From Paulownia fortunei (taxonomy: Eukaryota > Streptophyta > Magnoliopsida > Lamiales > Paulowniaceae): a stretch of DNA of 64,000 nucleotides. The notes beneath the pieces are model-generated. The model was given only the letters and a program-made list of their open reading frames with translations, searched no databases and was not told the DNA's origin. Every line of letters starts with the position of its first letter. Positions within the stretch are counted from its first letter, which is position 1. The stretch spans positions 17,475,445-17,539,444 of the forward strand of contig CM033107.1 of the NCBI GenBank assembly GCA_019321725.1. Direction: 5' to 3'. The translations under genes were made by a program, and so were the position numbers. Of this stretch, positions 1 through 10,550 are shown in pieces.

Positions 1-157
1 CAAAATTTCAACTATTATTGTGTCATTCACTATTCATAAACTATTGTAAAATAATTTAATATATGTAGAGAACTTTCAATTCAACATGGCCTTGACGGGT
101 AATCACTGCTTATTCAACATCCCACTACCAATGCATTTTATATTCCAACGATTGTAA
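1..157. other. AT-rich flank left of the gap
   Basis: Short AT-rich stretch before the assembly gap. I see no coding or repeat signal in it. Confidence 0.6.
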
Positions 158-257
158 NNNNNNNNNNNNNNNNNNNNNNNNNNNNNNNNNNNNNNNNNNN
201 NNNNNNNNNNNNNNNNNNNNNNNNNNNNNNNNNNNNNNNNNNNNNNNNNNNNNNNNN
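158..257. other. Assembly gap (100 N)
   Basis: Exactly 100 consecutive N. A round number is the usual placeholder for a scaffold gap of unknown size, so distances across it are not reliable. Any reading frame crossing it is artificial. Confidence 0.98.
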
Positions 258-290
258 AAATACTACTATAATATTATATGCATAATCATA

Positions 291-303
291 CGCGCGCGCG
301 CAC

Positions 304-341
<38 letters not shown>
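291..341. repeat. Compound (CG)n(CA)n(TA)n microsatellite
   Basis: Five CG units run into CACA and then a long interrupted TA run. It sits directly right of the gap and may be why assembly failed there. Confidence 0.9.
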
Positions 342-344
342 GGA

Positions 345-545
345 CATGCAGGGTTTGTGGGTGGTGAGTTTTTCGATGGGGTTGAAATGGGCTGTTGGGA
401 TAGCAGGGTTGGGGCTAGGGGTGGGGTATTAGGGGTAGTGGTGGTTGGGTTATATGGGGTGGCGATGGGTAATGGGATTGGGAGAAGGGGGTGGGTGATA
501 GATAGGGGTGTGGATGTGGGTGGCGATTAGGTTGGGGGTTCTTTG
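345..545 (+). repeat. G-rich degenerate minisatellite with G-quadruplex motif
   Basis: About 200 bases of irregular GGGT/GGGGTGG-type units on the plus strand, in otherwise AT-rich DNA. Within it, G-runs at 406-408, 411-414, 418-421, 423-426 and 432-435 are separated by loops of 1 to 5 bases, which fits an intramolecular G-quadruplex. A smaller G-rich patch recurs near 755-775. The minus-strand frame here is proline- and histidine-rich only because of the repeat, so I do not call a gene. Confidence 0.6.
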
Positions 546-2280
546 GGGTAGTCCATGGACAATTCAATTTTTTTATAATACTTAGTGTAATATTTTTTGT
601 TATACCTACTAATGCACGACATGTGAGAGAATTTTCAATTTTCTCTCTATATAACAATTTTTTTTTCTCTCCACACCACATCAACTTTTTGTATATGTAT
701 TGCGAATTGGAAGATGTTACATACTTGTGTTATAGATAATTTGGATGGCCCATGGATGGGCGGGGTGGGGTTGGGTAAAGTAGTTAAAGGAAGAAGAAGA
801 AGGAAAAAAGAAAAAAAAAGGGAAAAATGGAGAAATAAAAGAAAATTAGATTCCTTATTTAATTTTGCTTTTCAATTTTTTTTATTTGTTTAATTATCTA
901 TTTAAAATTAATTTATTTATTTTGGTCACTAATTAATAATTAAGTAAATAATTCTAAATTAATACGTTGATTAAATTAGATTAATTAAAAATATTCATTA
1001 AATGTCAAAAATTAAGATAAATACATTAAATTATGACAAAGTTACTAAATTGTTAAAACTAAATTTAGTAGTTAATCTCTTTCTTTCATATGAGATATGT
1101 TGGAAGTATTTTAAATGTTAACGTTGAGATAAATTGGTTGGTTAAAAAATGAGGCAGGTAATTAATTCCTTTCTTTGATATGATTTGAACAATTATAACT
1201 TATAAGTCGAATGTTTGAATTGTTTACAGAAAACAAGAAAGAGTAAAAAGATATAAAATATAGAAATTCTATTTAAATAGAAAAAAAACAAAAAAATGAT
1301 TAAAAAGCATAGCAGTTATATTTTACTAAATAAAATTAGTTGAAAATTTAAATTTAGTGAAAATATTACATTTAGTCCCTCTGAATTAAATTATAATATC
1401 AAGCACACCCCCACTCACATGGAAGGATATTTTGATAAAAAAAAATGTTCAAACTAATAAACTAAAAAGTTTTGGAATAAATTTGGATTTTCAGCCCTTT
1501 TTATGATGATGTCACCATTTTTTTTTTTTTTAAATTTAAGGAAAGAGGAATATATATTGAAAATATCACTAATGGGGTCAATGTAATTTTTCAGAATCGA
1601 TAAATTTTAAATAATATGACCAAATTTCAAAGGGGTCTTTGTAATTACTCATTTTGGCCACGTCTAGTTCAATAGTTTAGGTGGGATGTACTGAATTTTC
1701 CATGTAAACGCCTTTGTAAATTTAATGTTGATGGTGTAGCATTGATGAGAGGCTAAATATGAATTGGCCTTGTAGGTCTGATACGCATTTATTCTGCACA
1801 CGTGGCATATGACAATGGCTCTTAAAATATTCAAAATTGCCATAAAAATTATTGAGAATATACCTTTGCCGGGTCATCCCAAATCGAATTACATATGCCA
1901 AAACGGGGGATCTTTAAAAAACATTCTCCACAAACCCACTCGGATAAAACTTATCAAAGAAGTTTAACATTGAGTTTTTCAGTTAGCTAATGTAAATAGA
2001 AGGAATTTCGATCCTAGTCTACTTTAACAAGGAATGAGATGATTTGGTGAGCTAAGATGACACTTTACTTCAACAAAGAATTTGGAGAGGAATAGTTGAA
2101 TAGTGTTGAGAGAGGCCGAGAGGGGCACAATTTTACTTTGACGATTTTGGAAATGATTAGAAGGGAACTGGTCTGTACAGGAATAAAGAAAATCTCCAAG
2201 TACTTTGACTAAGGCCATTTTGATCTTAGAATATAATCACACACAATACAAACAAAGTAAATATATATATATTATATATG
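546..2280. other. AT-rich intergenic region
   Basis: No coding signal, RNA gene or LTR could be recognised. It holds A- and T-rich tracts, for example a T run near 1519-1530, and a few stretches such as 1360-1660 that look like degraded non-autonomous repeats. The right edge (2260-2280) is a TA-rich stretch into which the 5' LTR of the next element runs. Confidence 0.5.
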
Positions 2281-3094
2281 AAAGGATCATATTTGATTAT
2301 GATTTAATTAGTTAGTATTGATTGAAAATTTTATTATCTTGCACAAGAATTAATTGAATTTATTGATTTACCTTCTATGAATTAATTGTCTAATTTATCT
2401 TGTGCATATTTGGTTAGATTGCATTGATAGAAAGATTTTATTTGCAAAGATAAGTTGGGATCTTTTTTTGATAAGGAAATGATCTTGATATATCTTGTAT
2501 TATTTTATGCAACGTATTAAAATACTTTTGAAGTGGAGATTCAAACTTTCTGATGTTACATATAAACCCCAAAGATTGAAGAAATAACCAACGCCTTTGA
2601 AAGAAGAAGTGCACGGCTTCAAGTTTTGGGAATTGCTCTCATTTTTATTCACTTTTCGGGAGAAAAGAATGAGCCTTTTGGGAGATAGGCGCAATTCTTC
2701 GAGAGAAGAATTTGTAGATCTTTGAGAGAAGGTCGATCTGCCGCCTGAAGGGATTTCGGCGTTGAATGGAGTTCAACAGTATAAACTTAAAAGTCAAGGA
2801 GATCTCGCTAAAGTTTCACTAATGGATTTGTTCAAGAACGGCGTCATTAGTAAAGAAGCAGTCTTTATATTTTGAATAAGTCCCATTATTGTAACTGTAA
2901 TATGAATTAATGAAATATTCATTGCAGATGGTGGTGTTGTGCATGTAGAGTACATTTGTACTTGAAACACGTAAAAATTTCGTGTGTCATTTACTTTATT
3001 ATTCTTTATTTGTTGCAATAAATTGTACAATTATTACAACAATTGAATCTGATTAACAAATAAAGTTGGTAATATCACGAAAACAGATCTAACA
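2281..3094 (+). repeat. 5' LTR of the Sirevirus-like element
   Basis: Direct repeat of 9002-9853 with many substitutions. It lacks about the first 36 bases of the LTR (the TGTTGGGTTTGACC start seen in the 3' copy) and instead begins after a TA-rich stretch. It ends in ACAGATCTAACA, as the 3' copy does. Confidence 0.9.
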
Positions 3095-3115
3095 ATTGGC
3101 ATCAACAATTGGTCA
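3095..3115 (+). other. Putative primer-binding site
   Basis: Directly after the LTR end lies ATTGGCATCAACAATTGG. The TTGGCATCA part resembles the TGGTATCAGAGC initiator-tRNA-Met site used by plant copia elements, with several mismatches. Confidence 0.55.
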
Positions 3116-3164
3116 CTGTATATATTTAGTGAGGTTTTGGAAACTGATATGTTTAATTGCAGGA

Positions 3165-4418
3165 ATGGACCATCTTCGCGAAGGAGGTTCAACTACTCGA
3201 CCACCACTGTTGGAAGAAACAAATTACTCATATTGAAAGGCAAAAATATGAGCCTTCATTAAATCTGTGGATGAGCGGGCTGTTGTAACAAGTTGGGAAC
3301 ATTCGGTAATGATAAATGAGCAAAAAGAAGAGATTCTTAAGCCAAAATATCAATAGAACATTTGAGGATGAGAAAGTTGCAAATTATAACTCAAAGGCCC
3401 TAAATGCAATTTTCAGTGCGGTTGATGTTAATCAATTCAAATTGATTGCAATATGTGAGAGTTCAAAAGAAACTTGAAAAATTCTCAAAACTGCTTATGA
3501 AGGAACTGTAGCAGTGCAAATGTCAAAACTCCAAATTTTAGCTTCAAGATTTGAAGATCTTAGAATGGAAGAGAGTGAGACAATTGCCACATTCAATGCA
3601 AAACTATGTCAAATTTAGCTCAAGCTCTTGGCAAAAAGTATTCAGACTATAAACTTGTGCAAAACGCCTTAAGGTCCTTACCAGAAAGATTTGCGTACAA
3701 GGTTACTGCCATTGAAGAAGCCCGTGATATTGAAAACATGAAACTAGATGAGTTGATGGGCTTTTTACAAACATTTGAATTGAATCTCAATCACCACAGG
3801 AAAAATAAAGGAAAAAGTGTTACTTTCCAAGCTGAAATTCCAAAATCAACATTTGCATCAGAAGACAATGATGATATGTCAGAATCTTTGGTTCTTGTGA
3901 TGAAAAATTTTAGGAAATTTCTCAAGATGATGGATGAAAACTCAAACAAGCTAAAGTCTGGTAAGTCTTTCAATTCACAAAAGGATAAAATTAATTTTAA
4001 TTCTTTTGATGACAGGAAAAATAGAAGGATTCAACATCGTGGATATGAAGAGTTTGGACATATCCAAGCAGAATGTGCCAATACTCTCAAACGAATGGAT
4101 AAGTCTTTGACTACTACCTGGAGTGATGAGAAATATGAAGGAAGTCAGGAAAATGATCATATGGCATTTAACTCTAAAATGATGAACAATCATCGTGAAC
4201 ATGTTGCAACAAATCAAAGGTATGTTCCAACAGTTCAATATAATGCAATGTGTCTGACTTCATCTACTACAACAGGTGAGAATGATGTGCAGATTTTAGA
4301 TTTAGAAACTAATAGCGATAATGATGAGCCCAGCATCGAGGAAATTCAACAAATGTATAACAAAACATTTCAAAAGTGGTTTGAGATATGCAAAATCAAC
4401 AAGTCACTTGGGGAATAA
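3165..4418 (+). pseudogene. gag relic (Sirevirus-like)
   Basis: The nucleocapsid/capsid polyprotein starts at ATG 3165 with the family's REGGSTTRPPLLEE start. It is broken early (the expected TGG after NYSY is TGA) and opens again from 3606 to 4418 (270 codons), with the UBN2-like helical gag core. The zinc knuckle near 4030-4080 keeps GHIQAEC, but the first two cysteines of CX2CX4HX4C are replaced by His and Tyr. The capsid fold may still be visible, but nucleic-acid binding should be lost. Confidence 0.85.
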
Positions 4419-4914
4419 ATTGTTGTACTAAACAGAAAAATGAATCGATGAAAGTAGAAATACTTGAATTTATGAATCTTTTTGCTGAAAAGGGCCAAAA
4501 AACTCACGAAACTGAATAGGAACTACTTCACACTCAAAAGATGATGAAGTCGACTCTGCTAAGAAAAAACTAGATGAAATACTTTCTATTGGTAAACCAT
4601 GCAGTGATCATCACGGGTTGGGATATACTGGTGAGTCTTCAACTTCAAAAACTATTTTGTAAATAAAACAAAACCTGTTCAGTCCATATTTGATAAAATC
4701 TAAAAACATATTTTTCAAAAGCCAAAGTCAAAAAGGTTTATTCCTATATGTCATTTCTGCAATCTGCTTGGACATATCCGACCAAGATATTTTAGGTTTA
4801 AAAAAGCTTTAAGAAATGGTATGCATTTTGATTCACCTGCTTCCGCATTATTGCAACAAACTCCTAAGATCAAAATTGACTTGAAAAATGAATCTGAAAG
4901 AAGAATTTAGATTA

Positions 4915-6235
4915 AAAAGTCAGATCTTAGATGTTTTGTTGCAGACATTTCTTTAAAAGCCTGTACTGATGATACTTGATATTTTGATAGATGTTCCAGA
5001 CATATGACAGGTGACAAGGAAAAATTGAAAGGTTATCAAATTGTGAATGAAGGACATGTCATCTTTGGAGATGGTGAAAAGGGATGTGTACTTGGAAAAG
5101 GAGCACTCAATATTGAAGGACTATTAAAACTCAAGAATGTGCTCTATGTAGAAAGTTTGAAAGCAAATCTGATCAGTATTAGCTAACTTTGTGATCACAA
5201 TCTCTTTGTCAAGTTTAATAAAAATAAATATCAGGTATTTGATGAAACTGACAGATGTGTGTAAATTGGTTCTCGTTTATCTGATAACTGTTATATGTTG
5301 CAACAACCCCAGGTATGTTACAAATATAAAAGTTGATGAACTGATTTATGACACCAAAAATTAAGATATTTGAATTTCAAAAATCTGACTAAGATTGTGA
5401 ATATAGGAGCTATGCTAGGAGTACCAAAGCTGAACAAAAAGAGTTCAAGAGTGTGTGGTGCATGTCAGCTTGGAAAATAAAAGAAGGATATACACAAAGT
5501 GTTATAACACATCAGTACATCACATACTCTACAACTTCTCCACATGGACCTCATAGGACCTATGCAGGTAGAAAGTTTAGGAGGAAAGAGGTATGTGTTT
5601 GTGTGTGTTGATGATTTTTCTAGATTTACTTGGGTAGATTTTATTAGAGAAAAATCAAATACCGTTCAAGTGTTCAAACAATTGTGCAAAAAATTGGTAA
5701 ATGAAAAGAATGACAATATTGGTAAGATAGTTAGAATTTGAAGTGATCATGGTAAGGAATTTAAAAATGCTGTCTTCACCAATTTTTGTGAAAAATATGG
5801 AATTGCACATAAATTTTTGGCTTCAAAAACACCATAACAAAATGGTGTGGTGGAAAGGAAGAACAGAACCCTTCAAGAGATGGCTAGGGTAATGTTGAAT
5901 TTCAAAAGAGCAGCCATGGCAGAAGCAGTCAGCACTACATGTTACACCATCAATAGGGTGTATTTGAGGTCAAGTACTAAGAAAACCCTATATGAGATTT
6001 GGAAAGATAAAAAGCCTAATCTTAGCTATTTTCACATCTTTGGTTATTCATGCTATGTATTAAATGATCGCGAGCAATTAAGAAAATGCGATGTTAAAAG
6101 TGATGAATGATTTTTTCTTGGTTATTCCTTGAATAGTAGGGATTATCGTGTTTTTAACATGAGAACCCAAACTGTCATGGAATCCTCAAATATTGTCATT
6201 GATGATTTTCATGTTTCTACAGGACTAATAGAAAA
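4915..6235 (+). pseudogene. Protease and integrase relic
   Basis: Around 4980-5015 the protease site appears as YFDRCSRHMTGD, one residue shorter than the usual DSGCSRHMTGD, so the catalytic D-S/T-G triad is destroyed. The gag-pre-integrase part follows to 5186. The integrase core starts near 5500 (CGACQLGK, then MDLIGPMQVES with the first catalytic Asp). It continues with SDHGKEF (second Asp) after a stop codon and with NGVVERKNRT (catalytic Glu) after another stop (CAA to TAA). The zinc-binding and catalytic parts are collinear with normal elements, and only point damage separates them. Confidence 0.85.
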
Positions 6236-6599
6236 AGTGGAAATTCTCAAACTCAGTGAGGAAGAAAAAAGAACTGAATAGAATGACATTCAAGTCACCA
6301 CTAAGGAGGATGTTGCAGCAATCGGGAAAGATGCTGCAGTAAATGTAACTGGACTGGGGATAGAAAACGATGACAGTACTGAAATAGTTTAGAAAGAACC
6401 TTCAATTAGAGTTCAGAAGAACCATAATACTGATCAAATTATTGGTTCGCTCACTGAAGGTATGCGAACAAGGGACACGCTAAAGGTAAGTTACAAAGAT
6501 ATGTGTGTTTCACTTCTTTAATCGAACCTAAAAATGAGAAAGAAAAAACAGTTGAGCAACTAAAAGGTTTGGAGGGTCCATATTTTCCTAATAATTTTT

Positions 6600-6826
6600 T
6601 TTTGTGATAATTCAAGTGTCATTGATATTTTTAAAACTCCTATTCAACACTAAAAGATGAAACATTTAGATATTCATCATCATTTTATTAGGGATTTAGT
6701 TGAAAAGAAAACTATGGTGATTGACTATGTTGTGAGAGAGAAATAATTTGCTGACATATTTACCAAACTTTAGATTCATTTCATTTTGATTCCTTGAGAA
6801 AATCTCTAGGAATATGTGTGATCTAA
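6600..6826 (+). pseudogene. RNase H C-terminal remnant
   Basis: Reading CDNSSVIDIFKTPIQH, then a copia RNase H tail (HHFIRDLVEKK, FADIFTKL, LRKSLGICVI and stop). The preceding reverse transcriptase is absent. The sequence jumps from a pre-RT linker to this tail, so about 2 kb was deleted within the element. Confidence 0.8.
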
Positions 6827-8990
6827 CTGCATGAACATTCAAAAGAAAAAAGGAATTTGTTGCAACCATATTGTTTGCATCTTCATCTATACATGTTGCA
6901 ACAATTCATTAGTTGTTAGACATATATTACATAACATGATAGGAACTGCATTAGTCATTTTGCATTTGCTCTACATGTGGTTTAAATGGTCAAATTTTGA
7001 AGCCTTGGTCTACTGAATCTCATTAGAACACAAATGCTTTCTAAAATTTTGATAAACATTTTATCAAATGTTTCTTGATATTGTGCTTATTTGGAGGCAT
7101 TTGATAGAAAAGGCTACTTATCTAATAGTGTGGAGCTAGCCATGTAAAAATCTATCTTATATTTTATGATTTAAAGAAAATAATTTTTCATGTGAAAAGA
7201 GCTACCTTTAGAATAAAGTGAAAGCTACTGACTGGCTAAATCCAATTCAAAATGTGAGAGAGAAGAGCATTTTACACAAAAAAAAGGAAGAAGAAAAGAG
7301 AGAGAAAAGAATAATTGCATGAAATCTCTCTCTCTCAAAATATTTGAGGAATTGAATTTGTGGATGTAATCAAAATTTTCTTTTGCAGAAATGGTTGAAG
7401 AGATTCTCGAACTTTGACACATAAAGATTTAATTTTTTAAATATGTGACATGTTTTATTATATCAAAATTCATGCATTTTGAAATTTCCAATTTTATAGG
7501 CATAAATTAGGAATTTATGTGTGCTTGGAAATGCATCATAAGAGAGTTGGATAAATATGAAAGTAATTTGAAATTATTTGCTGCAACGAATCTGCCCATA
7601 GATTTGATTTTTGAAAATTTTCCTAATTTAATATTTGATATGATATTGAATGTAAGCAGAAGTCTGATTTTATGGAACTTACCAAACCAAGGAGACTATT
7701 GAACATCTCCATAGGAATCAGAGTAGGTTAAATAAATTGGGGCTTTGGAAGTTGTTGTGACAAGCGAATACAAAAATCCTAATTTCTTTGGTGTATCTGA
7801 TTTCATTCACCAGTTGGTCCATTTTGTTTGTCGTTTCTTTTATCTTTCAGGCCTTATATCACGGTGAAAATAAGAGAAAACTCCTCATCTGGTCCTAGTC
7901 ACATACAACAACCATGAGTTGAACCAGATCCACCTCTCCCTCTTACAGTGTACAATTCAGTTATGGCAAATCCTAATGTACTCATAGCACTCCCATGGCA
8001 AGAAGGGGTTGTTGAGGAAGAATCTGTAGACCACCTATATGATGGATGAATGGATTGGTGATGATCCTCACATGCAAAAGAACAGGGGCTGATGTTGCTG
8101 GAGAAATACAAACCCAATCTAAGCAATTTCAGGTGTTGTCATATATATATATATATATCACAAACTAAAGCAGATATTGCTCAAATTATGCTTCTAAGAC
8201 CCCCTGAAAATCCACCTATTGCAATACAAGAACCAACCTGTTGAAACAGAAACTGTGGAAACACCTATTTAGCCAATTCCAGAGCTTGAATCATCAAACA
8301 AAATAGGAGGACGACATGTGTATCCATCTTGGTTTGAAGGATTTCCACAGCTTATCATATCTTCTACTGATAATGGTTAAAAAGGGAAGTGGTTCTAATG
8401 GTTTCTCATGATCTGCTTGATTATGATATTTGATTTATGCATGCTTATTTTAGTTTTGCTTCTTTCATTTGAAACCATAATTTTAGGGGAGTACATGTTG
8501 TTGATGATACTCACTTGTCATTATTTTTGGATGATAGTAGCATTATCTTACTATTAGAACTGAAGATGATGAGGCTGTTTCTCCTTTGATGCTACGATTG
8601 AATAAGTGAAATGTTGAAGATGATGATGATTTTGAGGCTGCTTTGCTATAGTTTGGTCAAAAAAGGGGAGTAGATACTACTGGAACCTGGAACTTCTGCT
8701 GCTAGATTTGATATTGCACTAACTGATGATGATAATGCTAATGACTAAATGATTTTTATTTATTGGGCATGTATTGAAGTATTTATTTGGTTTTAACTGC
8801 TTCGGTTGAATATTTATCTGTTAATATGTTTGCTGAGATTTGAGCTCTAGTTTATATTTAGTACATTCTATTTTTGATCTTTTGAAAATCTTTATCTCAT
8901 CTGCATAGGGGAGTTTTTAATTGTTGCAACAGGCACGCAACTATTCCAACAAATTTTGATTGATTAATAATTTCTACAGATTTGATATAT
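6827..8990 (+). other. 3' region of the Sirevirus-like element
   Basis: About 2.2 kb between the RNase H stop and the polypurine tract. In intact Sireviruses this interval can hold an envelope-like third ORF. Here no reading frame exceeds about 75 codons and none is recognisable, so it is either non-coding or too decayed. A (TA)n run lies near 8141-8158. An acidic stretch (VEDDDDFEAALL) near 8612-8650 ends in stops. Confidence 0.6.
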
Positions 8991-9001
8991 TTAGGGGGAG
9001 T

Positions 9002-9853
9002 TGTTGGGTTTGACCAATCAATGCCAAATGGAGAGATTAAAAGGATCATAATTGATTATTATTAAATCATAATTAATTATGATTTAATTAGTTGATATTG
9101 ATTAAAAATTTTGTTACCTTGCATAAGAATTAATTGAATTTATTGATTTACGTTCTATGAATTAATTGCCTAATTTATCTTGTGCAAAGTTCGTTAGATT
9201 GCATTTATGGAAATATTTTATTTACAAAGGTAAGTTGGAATCTTTTTCTGATAAAGAAATGATCTTGATATATTTTGTATTATTTTATGCAATGTATCTA
9301 GATATTTTTAAACTAGAAATTCGAACTTTTTGATGTTGCATATAAACCCTAAAGATTGAAGAAGCAACCTACGCCTTTGAGAGAAGAAGTGCACGACTTC
9401 AAGCTTTGGGAATTGCTCTCGCTTTTATTCACTCTTTGGGAGAAAATGGTGAGCCTTTCAGGAGAAGAATTTGAAGATTTTCGGGAGAAAGTCGTTGTGC
9501 CGTATAAAGGGATTTCAGCGTTAAATGGAGTTCAACAGTGCAGACTTAAAAATTGAGGGGAACTCGTTGAAGATTCACTAATTGATTTGTTCAAAAACAG
9601 CGTCATTAGTAAAGATGGAGTTTTTATATTTTGAATAAGTCCCATTATTGTAACTGTAATATGAATTAGTAAAATATTCATTGCATGTGGTAGCTTCGTG
9701 CATATAGAGTACATTTGTACTTGAAGCACATAAAAATTTCGTGTGTCATTTACTTTACTGTTCTTTGCTTGTTGCAACAAATTATACAATTATTACAATA
9801 ATTGAATCTGATTAATAAGTAAAGTTGGTAATATTATGAAAACAGATCTAACA
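9002..9853 (+). repeat. 3' LTR of the Sirevirus-like element
   Basis: Starts TGTTGGGTTTGACC right after the polypurine tract and ends ACAGATCTAACA (852 bp, TG...CA). It aligns end to end with 2281-3094 except for the first 36 or so bases. Confidence 0.92.
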
Positions 9854-10550
9854 ATATATATATTTTCTCTCACTTAATTTATCATTACAAGTACACAATA
9901 GATGTAATGATAAAATAATCCACATTCCCATGCTATCATTGTATTCATCCATCACTTGTCATTCTAACCTTAGAAGCAAAAATGACTTATATTTTTTATT
10001 GAATTGATCGTGTAATAATTGTGCGAAATTATGTTAGGCATCGTGTTTTTGTTAGACATGCTAGCTAAAATTTCAAATATTAACAAACTATAATATGCGT
10101 TTAGGCTTATAAGTTTATCTATATATTATATAGGTAATGTGAATCATATAAATCAAGAAATTTGTTCTAAAATTCTAAAATTCATGCTCCAGCTTTAGCA
10201 TGAAATGCATGTAAGAAGGATTGATATCCTTTATGCCTCAGCAATTATAAAAGAAAATAGTCCTAATCCCACCACAGTCCACAGTAGTCATACAATATTT
10301 GTATAACAGTATCATTACATTGCAAGGTGAACAATTTGAAACCTGAATAATGTATCAAGACTACGTTTTCTCACAGCCTAATATTCTTGTACTTATATTA
10401 GTATTATCAACTCCTCAGAACCCCGCTTGCTGACTGGACATCAAGACCCCGTACAAACTCAGCGAAGGGGTCATTCTAGTCAGATCAGACCCCACCATCT
10501 AACAGAATACAATATTAGTAAATAAAAAAATTTCCATAGTCTCCACATAT
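9854..10550. other. Intergenic and probable 3' UTR of the ABIL gene
   Basis: No reading frame recognised. The part next to 10551, from about 10260, has a more balanced base composition and probably includes the 3' UTR of the minus-strand ABIL gene. I could not place a poly(A) site. Confidence 0.45.

Larger units (their letters stand above)
2281..9853 (+). mobile_element. Ty1/copia element, Sirevirus-like, degenerate
   Basis: An LTR retrotransposon in the plus direction. Two long direct repeats (2281-3094 and 9002-9853) flank a primer-binding-like site, gag, protease/integrase relics, an RNase H tail, about 2.2 kb of 3' region and a polypurine tract (TTAGGGGGAG, 8991-9000). The gag start (REGGSTTRPPLLEETNYSYW-like) and the GHIQAEC zinc-knuckle context are typical of the SIRE/Maximus branch of copia. 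Reverse transcriptase and most of RNase H are deleted between about 6600 and 6610. Stop codons interrupt every domain, so it cannot move by itself. The outer end of the 5' LTR lies in TA repeats, so a target-site duplication cannot be read with confidence. Confidence 0.9.

Noticed and set aside
138..347. Minus-strand frame of 69 codons at the left end
   Set aside because: It crosses the 100-N gap and a microsatellite; an artefact.
6827..8990. Envelope-like ORF of the Sirevirus-like element
   Set aside because: The position is right, but no frame above about 75 codons and no coiled-coil or membrane pattern is convincing.
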